Below are positions 9,012-16,088 of a stretch of 44,401 bases of DNA, piece after piece. How positions within the stretch are numbered: position 1 is the first letter of the stretch; each line of letters starts with the position of its first letter. The DNA comes from an uncultured Ruminococcus sp. (GTDB lineage Bacteria > Bacillota > Clostridia > Oscillospirales > Ruminococcaceae), in NCBI GenBank assembly GCA_947174365.1, contig CAMWIR010000005.1:1-44401 (forward strand), read 5' to 3'. The position numbers were made by a program, and so were the translations under genes. Below the pieces are notes generated by a model. That model made no database searches. It was not told the origin of the DNA and worked only from the letters and a program-made list of their open reading frames with translations.

Positions 9012-9428
9012 ATGAACAGTTACAGCGAACTGAGCGAATACGGCAGCGGCAAGAACAGCGGCGGAGGGCTTTTTAAAGCATTTATGACGGTATTTATGGC
9101 GGGCGGGGCTGCGGTATACCCAAAGGCGGCGGAATTTACGGATATTTTTGCCGCCAAGTGCGGCTACGGGGCTATCGCTTTTTTCTGCCTGCTGGCTGCC
9201 TGCGGCATTCTGCTGACGGATATGAGTACGGTTAAATTTATGCGGACGGGAACTAAGGCTTGCGGTGTGCTGCTGCCTTTATCCGCAAACGGAGGGTCGG
9301 CGGTCTGCCTTATGCTGCTCACCCGCGGTATGCGAGAAGCTGCGGCGGTTGGTGCAGGGGTTTCCTGCGTTGTTTTCGTTATTTGTGCAGGGGTAATTTT
9401 GACAAGGTACAGGAGAAATGAGCTTTAA
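9012..9428 (+). CDS. Hypothetical four-helix membrane protein
   Basis: Unrecognised protein of about 138 residues with four predicted membrane helices (FMTVFMAGGAAVYP, AIAFFCLLAACGILL, GVLLPLSANGGSAVCLMLL, VGAGVSCVVFVICAGVIL) and a short basic tail. The ORF track extends it to a TTG at 8871, but the extra 47 residues look non-coding. An AAAGGAG at 8940 has no start codon at a suitable distance. The ATG at 9012 is chosen because hydrophobic protein-like sequence begins after it, though its ribosome binding site is weak. The gene is followed by a strong terminator shared with ruvX. No function can be assigned. Confidence 0.55.
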   Translation: MNSYSELSEYGSGKNSGGGLFKAFMTVFMAGGAAVYPKAAEFTDIFAAKCGYGAIAFFCLLAACGILLTDMSTVKFMRTGTKACGVLLPLSANGGSAVCLMLLTRGMREAAAVGAGVSCVVFVICAGVILTRYRRNEL

Positions 9429-9513
9429 ATTACGGAAAATTGTATGAGTTAAAATATTTTCATGCCCTCAAGCTTTTTGCAGTCTGGCCGCTCAAAGCCG
9501 CATAAACAAAACT

Positions 9514-9543
9514 GCGGAAACCGCTGATCTTTACGGTTTCCGC
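9514..9543. terminator. Bidirectional rho-independent terminator
   Basis: Perfect 10-bp stem GCGGAAACCG/CGGTTTCCGC with a 10-base loop, followed on the plus strand by TTGTTTTT. It lies between the convergent membrane-protein gene and ruvX. Confidence 0.85.
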
Positions 9544-9549
9544 TTGTTT

Positions 9550-9981
9550 TTATTCACTGCCGTTCTGTTGGTTTTTTCTGAATCCCATATAGCTTTCAAG
9601 GATTATAACCGCTGCCACGGCGTCCACTACATTTTTTCGTTTCTTGCCTCTTACGTTGGTTTCGTTAAGGTAATAGGCGGCGGAAACGGTAGTTCGGCGC
9701 TCGTCCCACATGGCCACGGGGAGGCTTGTAAGTTCCTTCAGCAGCTCGCCGAAGCGTTCGCATTTTTCGGCACGCTCGCCTATGGTATTGTTCATATTTT
9801 TGGGGTAGCCTACAACTATAAGCTCCGCTTTTTCCGATTTGGCAAGCTCGGCGGCTTTACGGACGCATTGTTGAAAATTCTTTTCGTGTATCACCGTAAA
9901 GGGGGAAGCAAGCATTTCATCCTTGTCGCAAAAGGCTATCCCTGTTCGGCTGTCGCCGAAATCCACGGACATTATCCGCAT
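9550..9981 (-). CDS. ruvX: Holliday junction resolvase-like RuvX (YqgF)
   Basis: A 143-residue RNase H-fold protein of the YqgF/RuvX family, implicated in Holliday junction resolution and in pre-16S rRNA 5'-end maturation. Visible motifs are the first acidic strand (MSVDFGDSRTGIA), GYPKNMNNTIGERA, WDERRTT and the C-terminal VDAVAA with the last catalytic Asp. Length and order are normal for the family. It is the last gene of the minus-strand block, 12 bases after the phosphatase-GNAT fusion, and ends at a strong terminator. Confidence 0.93.
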   Translation of the reverse strand: MRIMSVDFGDSRTGIAFCDKDEMLASPFTVIHEKNFQQCVRKAAELAKSEKAELIVVGYPKNMNNTIGERAEKCERFGELLKELTSLPVAMWDERRTTVSAAYYLNETNVRGKKRKNVVDAVAAVIILESYMGFRKNQQNGSE

Positions 9982-9993
9982 AAAATCCCTCCC

Positions 9994-11178
9994 TTATTTC
10001 AGTTTTTTTGACAGGTACAGATTAAGCTCGTCGTCATTTGGATAGGTCTCATAGGGAATGCAGGGCTTGTCGTTGTACCACACTCCTGTGCCGTCAAAGA
10101 TATATCCCCGCTTAATATAAAGCCTTTGGGCTGAGCCGTAGCCGCTGTGAAGTCCAACTCCAAGATAGACGGTATCGGAATATTCGGCGGCGATCTTTTC
10201 GGCAGTCTCCATAAGCGCGCTTGCCACTCCCCTGCTGCGGAATTTTGATAACACCGCAAGGTCGACTATTTCGGAGTACCCTTTGCCTCCGAAAGCCCCC
10301 CACATACAATAGGGGTAAAGGCTCACATAGCCTGCGGGCTCGCCCTCATAGTCCGCTGCGAGGGCGATTGCTTTTCCGGAAACGTTATCCGCAAGGCGGG
10401 TTTGAAGCTTTTCGGGGGTGGCGTCTTTCCAGCCCTGCTTTACCTCCTCACGGGCGAAAATTTCCGGGTCGGTCATTCGCAGATTTCTCACTGTTATTTT
10501 CCCGAAATTCCCGTAGACAACGTCGTCTATTTTGCTCCATTTTGAACCCGAGAGGGTGGAAAGCTCAGGAGGGAGATGTTCGTTGCTGTTTTTGAAGATA
10601 ATTCTCGGGGTGAAATTATTGTCGTACTCGATAAGTGAAACGGCTGTGTTATCCGACCAGCCCACGTCTTTAAGGGCTGAAATGGACCTGCCCATACAAT
10701 GGCAGAGGTAGTTCCGCAATGCGCAGCCGTGGGAAACTACGGCAATGGTACGCCCCGCATTTTCACGGGCTATTTTATCCATGGTTTGCTTCATGCGGGC
10801 GAAAACCTCGGTCATTTTCTCGCCGCCCTCAATATAAAAATCCTCCATGTGATTTTTCCAGAGGTCGTATTCGACAGGGTAACGCTCGGGAAGCTCTGCC
10901 CATGGTCTGCCCTCCCACACGCCGCCGTTTATTTCGATAAGTCCCTCGTCCGTTATGATAGGGAGATCGTGATATTTATTCACTGCACGGGCGGTGGCAA
11001 GGGTGCGCTTCAGGGGGCTGGAATAGAGCCGCTCGATCTTTATGTCACGAAAACGCTCGGCAAGACAGGCAAGCTGTTTTTCGCCCTTTTCGCTAAGCTT
11101 TTCATCGGTGCGTCCCTGGAAAAATTCCAGCACGTTTCCCATTGCCTCGGCGTGGCGGATAAGATACATTCTGAGCAT
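9994..11178 (-). CDS. Histidine phosphatase - GNAT acetyltransferase fusion
   Basis: A 394-residue two-domain protein. Residues 1-190 are a phosphoglycerate-mutase-like histidine phosphatase with the catalytic LIRHAE (His9), the acidic GGVWEGRPW region and the second histidine in VVSHGCALRN (His150). Residues about 226-375 are a GNAT N-acetyltransferase with the acetyl-CoA-binding RSRGVASALM motif and the GVGLHSGYGSAQRLYIKRGY fold end. Both domains keep their core motifs. The joined arrangement suggests a salvage or modification role on one substrate, but the substrate is unknown. It lies between the ANT(6)-like gene and ruvX in a tight same-strand group. Confidence 0.88.
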   Translation of the reverse strand: MLRMYLIRHAEAMGNVLEFFQGRTDEKLSEKGEKQLACLAERFRDIKIERLYSSPLKRTLATARAVNKYHDLPIITDEGLIEINGGVWEGRPWAELPERYPVEYDLWKNHMEDFYIEGGEKMTEVFARMKQTMDKIARENAGRTIAVVSHGCALRNYLCHCMGRSISALKDVGWSDNTAVSLIEYDNNFTPRIIFKNSNEHLPPELSTLSGSKWSKIDDVVYGNFGKITVRNLRMTDPEIFAREEVKQGWKDATPEKLQTRLADNVSGKAIALAADYEGEPAGYVSLYPYCMWGAFGGKGYSEIVDLAVLSKFRSRGVASALMETAEKIAAEYSDTVYLGVGLHSGYGSAQRLYIKRGYIFDGTGVWYNDKPCIPYETYPNDDELNLYLSKKLK

Positions 11179-11209
11179 GATTTTTTCCTCGTTTTTTCGG
11201 TTGATTTTA

Positions 11210-12094
11210 TTAAGTTTGAAAGATTATTTCATTGGCATTTTTCGGTTGGCGTTTTACGGTCTCAAGCCATAGGCGGCTGTTGGCGGCTTCTTCGGTGTTG
11301 TATTCGCAGCCTATTTTCTCGGCAACAACGGGAGCGAACTCATCAAACAGATCGCACATTATAAATACCGAGCGCCAGATATCCTCTGCCGTTATGCCGC
11401 CATAGGTTTCAAGAAAACGCTGCCACACAGACGGTTCAAGCCACTTGTACATATATTTTGCGGATTTGCCAACGCTGACGGAAAAATCCGTGTCAAAGCC
11501 TATTTTCCAGGATAAAATTTTAATAAGCTGCGGCCGCACCCACTCATTCAGCATATCGAGGACATAGGGAATTTCCTCCCGCCAAAGACCCTTTGCCACA
11601 TTGTTCATGCACCACCAGAACTCATTGCAGGAAGCGTGGAAATGGGCTGCATCGGGCTTTTTTATGTGATAGCAGGTGTCGGTGGATTCGGGGATAGGAG
11701 GAAAAATTCCGTCCTTGTCAAGAAGAATTTTGCAGAGCTTATCCTCAGTAACATTGCAAGATTCTATCGGCTCGACATGAAGGTCAAGACGGTTTCCGTC
11801 GGCAAACTGGATAAGCCAGCCGTAGCTTTTATCAAAGTTCACGTCCATGCCAACGGACTTGTCCAATTCATCGGGGCACTGCATATAAAGCCGCTCCCCG
11901 AAAATATCTATCCAGTTTTTATCCTCGTAAAATGGCTTCGTTTCGGTGACCGCATAGCCGATGTCATAATCCTGAAAAATGTCACGGGGGACGTTTGGGT
12001 TGGTGCGGGAGCCGTTCATGTAAACAGCTCTGATACGTTCGTCTCTTTGAGCAACGCCTATGATAAGCTCGTACATTTCCTGTTCGGTTCTCAT
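11210..12094 (-). CDS. ANT(6)-like aminoglycoside 6-adenylyltransferase family protein
   Basis: A 294-residue nucleotidyltransferase of the streptomycin adenylyltransferase family (PF04439, ANT(6)-I/AadK-like). The nucleotidyltransferase signature is MNGSRTNPNVPRDIFQDYDI, in which GSR and the DYD acids bind ATP and metal, followed by RLDLHVEP with the third acidic residue. The length fits the family (about 285-300). It sits in a housekeeping operon with no mobile-element signs. It may be an intrinsic chromosomal homologue rather than an acquired resistance gene; whether it modifies streptomycin cannot be told from sequence. Its start lies one base after the stop of the upstream gene. Confidence 0.85.
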   Translation of the reverse strand: MRTEQEMYELIIGVAQRDERIRAVYMNGSRTNPNVPRDIFQDYDIGYAVTETKPFYEDKNWIDIFGERLYMQCPDELDKSVGMDVNFDKSYGWLIQFADGNRLDLHVEPIESCNVTEDKLCKILLDKDGIFPPIPESTDTCYHIKKPDAAHFHASCNEFWWCMNNVAKGLWREEIPYVLDMLNEWVRPQLIKILSWKIGFDTDFSVSVGKSAKYMYKWLEPSVWQRFLETYGGITAEDIWRSVFIMCDLFDEFAPVVAEKIGCEYNTEEAANSRLWLETVKRQPKNANEIIFQT

Positions 12095-12095
12095 T

Positions 12096-12650
12096 TTATC
12101 TGTTCCTTTCCCAAAGTGCGGTAATATCGCAGAGGAATTTGTCGGGGTCGGTGTCAGTGCCGCCCAGCGAAAGGCTTATTGCCTGATAGCCCATTTTCAT
12201 ATTTACTTCCGCAAGCTTTCTGCTAAGCCCGCTATGCCGGCTTAAATATTCCTCGGAATTTACAAGCTCCACCTCAATAAGCTTGTTGCGCTGCAAAGTG
12301 ACCATGTAGATATTTTTAACATCGCTCCAGGGGATAAACCCTGCGGGGCTTGCGCTGCTGCTGTCGGTAAAGCCCTTTTCATCGGCAATTATAAGGGGCT
12401 TCGGGTTTGTGAGCCTTTTTATAAAGAACACTGCCCCGTAAATGCAAAGCCCTGCGGCAATTGCATAGAAAATCTTTGCAATAACAACGCCCGTTTCGGT
12501 GGAAAGCAGCCGTCCCATAAGTCCCCTGCCGTCTCCGACGGTTACGTTAAGAGCAAAAACTATCATTATGAGGCAGGCAAAAATGCAGGCGGCAATATAC
12601 AGCACTGTAGCCGACTTTTTCTGCCATACAACGATTTTTTCATTTTCCAC
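12096..12650 (-). CDS. STM3941-like membrane protein
   Basis: About 184 residues with two N-terminal membrane helices and a soluble C-terminal domain (PLIIADEKGFTD, GFIPWSDVKNIYM, KMGYQAISLSL), the pattern of the STM3941 family of unknown function. The ORF track starts at 12668, but the sequence AAAGGAG that overlaps that ATG is placed eight bases before an in-frame GTG at 12650. The GTG is therefore the more likely start. It lies between pyrD and the ANT(6)-like gene, in the same orientation. Confidence 0.7.
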   Translation of the reverse strand: MENEKIVVWQKKSATVLYIAACIFACLIMIVFALNVTVGDGRGLMGRLLSTETGVVIAKIFYAIAAGLCIYGAVFFIKRLTNPKPLIIADEKGFTDSSSASPAGFIPWSDVKNIYMVTLQRNKLIEVELVNSEEYLSRHSGLSRKLAEVNMKMGYQAISLSLGGTDTDPDKFLCDITALWERNR

Positions 12651-12695
12651 TCCAAGGTCTCCTTTCATAGCGGCTGACCGCCGCCGCAGGGCAGA

Positions 12696-13616
12696 TCACC
12701 AAGGCATTACAGTGCCCACAATATTTTTCAGGTCGGTATTTTGGCGACGGCAATAATCCTCCAGACCGTCAATTATTTTGAGCGGAGTCATGGGGTCGGT
12801 GAACAAGGCTGCGCCTACCTGAATAAGAGAAGCTCCTGCCATCATCATCTCAACAGCGTCCTCCCATGAGGAAACGCCGCCCATGCCGCAGACGGGGATA
12901 TTCACGGCGTTTGCGGTCTGCCAGACCATTCGCACTGCTACCGGGAACACCGCAGGTCCGGACAGTCCGCCCACGTTATTGTGCAGAATGGGACGGCGGG
13001 TGTTTATATCGATACGCATTCCCAAAAGGGTATTTATAAGGGAAACAGCGTCCGCCCCCTCTGCCTCGCAGGCTTTGGCAATAGAGGCAATATCGGTGAC
13101 ATTGGGAGAAAGCTTCATCATAACAGGCTTTTTAGTCGCCCTGCGGACTATCTTTGTAATAGTTCCTGCGCCCTCGCAGCTGACCCCGAATGCCGCTCCC
13201 CCTGCCTTTACGTTGGGGCAGGAAATGTTCACCTCGAGCATATCGACGTCGGTGTTGTCAAGTTTCCCCGCTATCTCCTCGTATTCCTCGGCGGTAGAGC
13301 CTGCTATATTGGCGATAATAACGGTGTTTTTGGTTTTAAGGTATGGCAGCTCCTTTTCAATAAAGCTGTCGATACCTGGATTTTGCAGTCCCACGCTGTT
13401 GAGCATTCCCGATGGAGTTTCGGCAATTCTCGGAGGAAGATTGCCGTTACGGCGTTTGCCCGTAGTGCCCTTGACAGAAATGCCGCCCAGCGTCGACAAG
13501 GGGTAAAATTCTTCATATTCACGCCCGTAGCCGAATGTGCCCGAGGCGGGGATAATGGGGTTTTTGAATTTTATGCCGCAGAAGTCTGTTTCAAGTCTAT
13601 TTTTATTTTCATTCAT
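12696..13616 (-). CDS. pyrD: Dihydroorotate dehydrogenase, type 1B catalytic subunit
   Basis: A 306-residue FMN enzyme oxidising dihydroorotate to orotate in UMP synthesis. Motifs include PIIPASGTFGYG near the N-terminus, NSVGLQNPG, the active-site cysteine segment NISCPNVKAGG typical of class 1 enzymes, and GVSSWEDAVEMMMAGASLIQVG for phosphate binding. The cysteine base and the adjacent pyrK identify the NAD-dependent 1B type. The start overlaps the end of pyrK by eight bases, with GGAGG inside pyrK. Confidence 0.96.
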   Translation of the reverse strand: MNENKNRLETDFCGIKFKNPIIPASGTFGYGREYEEFYPLSTLGGISVKGTTGKRRNGNLPPRIAETPSGMLNSVGLQNPGIDSFIEKELPYLKTKNTVIIANIAGSTAEEYEEIAGKLDNTDVDMLEVNISCPNVKAGGAAFGVSCEGAGTITKIVRRATKKPVMMKLSPNVTDIASIAKACEAEGADAVSLINTLLGMRIDINTRRPILHNNVGGLSGPAVFPVAVRMVWQTANAVNIPVCGMGGVSSWEDAVEMMMAGASLIQVGAALFTDPMTPLKIIDGLEDYCRRQNTDLKNIVGTVMPW

Positions 13617-14385
13617 TGGAAAATACCTCCTTGCTGTCGAATACGGGTCCGTCCTTGCAGACGTGGGCGAAAATTCCCTCCCCGTCCTTTACGGTGCGGC
13701 AGGCGCAGACAAGGCAGCCGCCAACGCCGCAGCCCATACGTTCCTCCAGTGAAACTTCGCTTCTTATGCCCTTTTCCTTGGCAATGGCTGCAATGCCCCT
13801 GAGCATTGGCATAGGGCCGCAGGCGCAGATAATATCGGGGGTATGAGTTTGCAGCTCCCTTTTGAGAATGTCGGTAACAAAGCCCTTTTCCCCTGCTGTG
13901 CCGTCATCGGTGCAAAGGAAGGTTTTTGCGCCTGTCCCCTTGAAGTCCTCCTGCAATATTACAGCCGCCGCATTTCTGAAACCGCTGATAACAATGGCAT
14001 TTTCTCCGTAAAATTTCGCAAGCTCCAGCATGGGGGGATTGCCTATGCCGCCGCCTATTATAATTGCTTGTGCGCCCTCCTGCAAGGTAAATCCCCTGCC
14101 GCCCAAAGGGGCTACCATATCAATAAAGCCGCCGGGACTCAGCTCTGCCATTGCCTTTGTGCCCTTGCCTCTTATCTGGAAAACTATCCGAAGAGTGCCC
14201 TTTTGACGGTCAATTTCGCAAATAGATATGGGACGGCGGAGGGTAAAGCCGTCTATCCTTATATTAACGAACTGCCCGCATTTTGCAATTGCGGCAATTT
14301 CCGGGCAGAGAATGCTGAGGTCATAAACCCCTGCTGCGGGATTTTCCTTGCGGATAATGGGGTAAAGCCCCTGACAGTATTTCAT
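13609..14385 (-). CDS. pyrK: Dihydroorotate dehydrogenase electron transfer subunit
   Basis: A 258-residue FAD and [2Fe-2S] protein that passes electrons from PyrD to NAD. The FAD-binding TLRRPISIC motif, the nucleotide-binding IIGGGIGNPPMLELAK motif and the C-terminal cysteine cluster (GCGVGGCLVCACRT ... HVC) are all present. The AAAAGGAG site precedes the ATG. It is translationally coupled to pyrD. The pair is separated from pyrR-pyrCF-carAB by a GNAT gene, a membrane protein and a MITE-like element. Confidence 0.96.
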   Translation of the reverse strand: MKYCQGLYPIIRKENPAAGVYDLSILCPEIAAIAKCGQFVNIRIDGFTLRRPISICEIDRQKGTLRIVFQIRGKGTKAMAELSPGGFIDMVAPLGGRGFTLQEGAQAIIIGGGIGNPPMLELAKFYGENAIVISGFRNAAAVILQEDFKGTGAKTFLCTDDGTAGEKGFVTDILKRELQTHTPDIICACGPMPMLRGIAAIAKEKGIRSEVSLEERMGCGVGGCLVCACRTVKDGEGIFAHVCKDGPVFDSKEVFSNE

Positions 14386-14503
14386 AAATCTGCTCCTTTT
14401 GGGAATTTTTTTGATATGCCGATAAATTTAATTTTTCGCTGCCAAAGTTACCGGGCAGCTTAATACATAACGCCTCAATCTAACATAGCGGATGATTTAT
14501 CAG

Positions 14504-14938
14504 CTATTGGCTGTGGCGGCTCGCCACCCATTTGGACATAGCCGCTCCGCTGTGATCGTTGGGGTGGGAAGAATAGCCGAGGGACGAATAAAAGCCCTCC
14601 TTGCCCTTGGCGCTTACCAGCTGGAAATAACCGTCCCAGCCGGGCTGTAAGTGCGCTGCTATATATTCCTCGATATGGGTCATAAGCGCCCTGCCTATGC
14701 CCTGCCCCTGAAACCTTGGGGAAACGGCAAGGTCTTTGAGGAAAAATGCCATTGCCCCGTCCCCAAGAAGCCTTGCCATAGCTATTGTTTCATCTCCCGA
14801 TACAACGGAAAATACGGCATAGCTGTTTTTTATGGCAGTTTCCGCCATATCACGGGGCAGCTCTCCCCAGCCCACGGCAGCGAAAAGCCGCAAAAAATCA
14901 TCGGTGTTCAGAATATTGTCTTGTATTTTACAGTTCAT
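14504..14938 (-). CDS. GNAT family N-acetyltransferase
   Basis: A 144-residue single-domain GNAT protein with the acetyl-CoA pyrophosphate loop in FQGQGIGRALM (about residues 76-86) preceded by FFLKDLAVSPR. The ending (GFYSSLGYSSHPNDHSGAAMSKW) is common in small acetyltransferases of unknown substrate. It follows the membrane protein gene by 11 bases and precedes pyrK by about 118 bases. Confidence 0.88.
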   Translation of the reverse strand: MNCKIQDNILNTDDFLRLFAAVGWGELPRDMAETAIKNSYAVFSVVSGDETIAMARLLGDGAMAFFLKDLAVSPRFQGQGIGRALMTHIEEYIAAHLQPGWDGYFQLVSAKGKEGFYSSLGYSSHPNDHSGAAMSKWVASRHSQ

Positions 14939-14949
14939 ATATTTCCTTT

Positions 14950-15837
14950 CTATAAAGGTCTGCGTCTGGGGTCGTCTATAAGCTCATCGGGAATGATCCC
15001 CTCGCCGTCGGTTTGCAGTGCGCCCATTTCTCCCACAGTCTCGCCGCCCGTTATCTCGGGTTTCGGCACAGAGTCAAAAATTACGTCAGGGACGGGAGGA
15101 ACTTCGGCAGCTGTAGTTTCCTTTTGTGTGAACCATTCGGATTTATCGGATTCGCTTACGGCTATGCCCTCCATTTGGGTTTCGCTCTCCGTCCGAACCG
15201 TTATAGGTTTTTGGGCAGGGCGCTCGGAGGGGGTGAAATAATCCATCTGCTTCTGCTTTTTAAGCCAACTGTTCCGATACTTTACATAACGGGAATACCG
15301 ACCCTTTTCCAAGTTAAAGTTAAAATCGGGATAGCCCTCCTGGGTCACAAGATAGTCCAGTTCCTTATAGGAACGCAGGGCAAAATCCTGGCTCCACATT
15401 CCAAGAAAGCCGTATATTGCCAAAAATATCATATCGGGATAGCGCATCGGCTCAAATCGGAAAAGAAAATCAGCCGCCGCAAAGAAAAGTATCAGGAAAT
15501 GCAGCAAAAACGCCAGTGCATTGCAGAGCCATTTCGGCTTACTCTCCGTCAGAAAGGTCAGCAGCACTATGAGCGGCACAAGAAAGGCAGTGACCGCAAA
15601 CCATGGAAAATAAACAGGCTCAGGCTCTTCCGCCATCATGTTAATGGCTTTTCTCATACCTGTGCCCGTCTGCATGATCCAGCCAATCAGCAGTATCCAG
15701 CTTAGCAGTGCCATGGGAATCCCTAAGTAAATATTGTATATCCTTGTTACAGTGAAGTTGCTTTTCACCGTGCGCATTCGCCGCCAATTTTCCTCGCAGA
15801 CCCGCTCACGGACTTCGTCCTCGATAATTTCATCCAT
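14950..15837 (-). CDS. Hypothetical membrane protein with acidic proline-rich tail
   Basis: Unrecognised 295-residue protein. A charged N-terminus is followed by about four membrane helices (residues 35-55, 78-97, 106-125, 133-148). A long cytoplasmic-like tail then contains a Tyr/Lys-rich stretch and ends in a Glu/Pro/Thr-rich, probably disordered region (from about residue 205). It lies directly downstream of the MITE-like element and upstream of the GNAT gene with 11 bases between. No function is proposed. Confidence 0.7.
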   Translation of the reverse strand: MDEIIEDEVRERVCEENWRRMRTVKSNFTVTRIYNIYLGIPMALLSWILLIGWIMQTGTGMRKAINMMAEEPEPVYFPWFAVTAFLVPLIVLLTFLTESKPKWLCNALAFLLHFLILFFAAADFLFRFEPMRYPDMIFLAIYGFLGMWSQDFALRSYKELDYLVTQEGYPDFNFNLEKGRYSRYVKYRNSWLKKQKQMDYFTPSERPAQKPITVRTESETQMEGIAVSESDKSEWFTQKETTAAEVPPVPDVIFDSVPKPEITGGETVGEMGALQTDGEGIIPDELIDDPRRRPL

Positions 15838-15871
15838 ATGATCGCCCCCTTAAAGCAGCGGAAAATTTCAA

Positions 15872-16083
15872 AGGCAAGAGGCAAGATGTATAAGAACCTG
15901 TCTTCACAAGCGTATGCGCACGTCTTTCCGGCAAATTTTGCCGAATACTGCGTCAAACTCCCTTGCCGGGCGCAAGCCCGCCTGCGGTCGTTTTCCTTGT
16001 CTTCGTCAAAATTATGCTCGGAAATCCGCACACATATCTTGTAAAGACATGTTCTAAAATATTCTTGCTTCTTGCCTCTTGCT
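15872..16083. mobile_element. MITE-like element with long terminal inverted repeats
   Basis: About 212 bases between carB and the membrane protein gene. The left end (GGCAAGAGGCAAGATGTATAAGAACCTGTCTTCACAAG) is mirrored by the reverse complement of the right end (GCAAGAGGCAAGAAGCAAGAATATTTTAGAACATGTCTTTACAAG). The arms share GCAAGAGGCAAGA, then AGAAC-TGTCTT-ACAAG. The interior has further small palindromes (CGGCAAATTTTGCCG, CGGGCGCAAGCCCG). It encodes no transposase; the ORFs called across it have no ribosome binding sites. Its right end lies five bases from the carB stop codon. Confidence 0.7.
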
Positions 16084-16088
16084 CGCCG

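Noticed and set aside
15765-16031. 88-codon minus-strand ORF over the MITE-like element
   Set aside because: It is composed of the element's inverted-repeat interior and overlaps the start of the downstream membrane protein in another frame.
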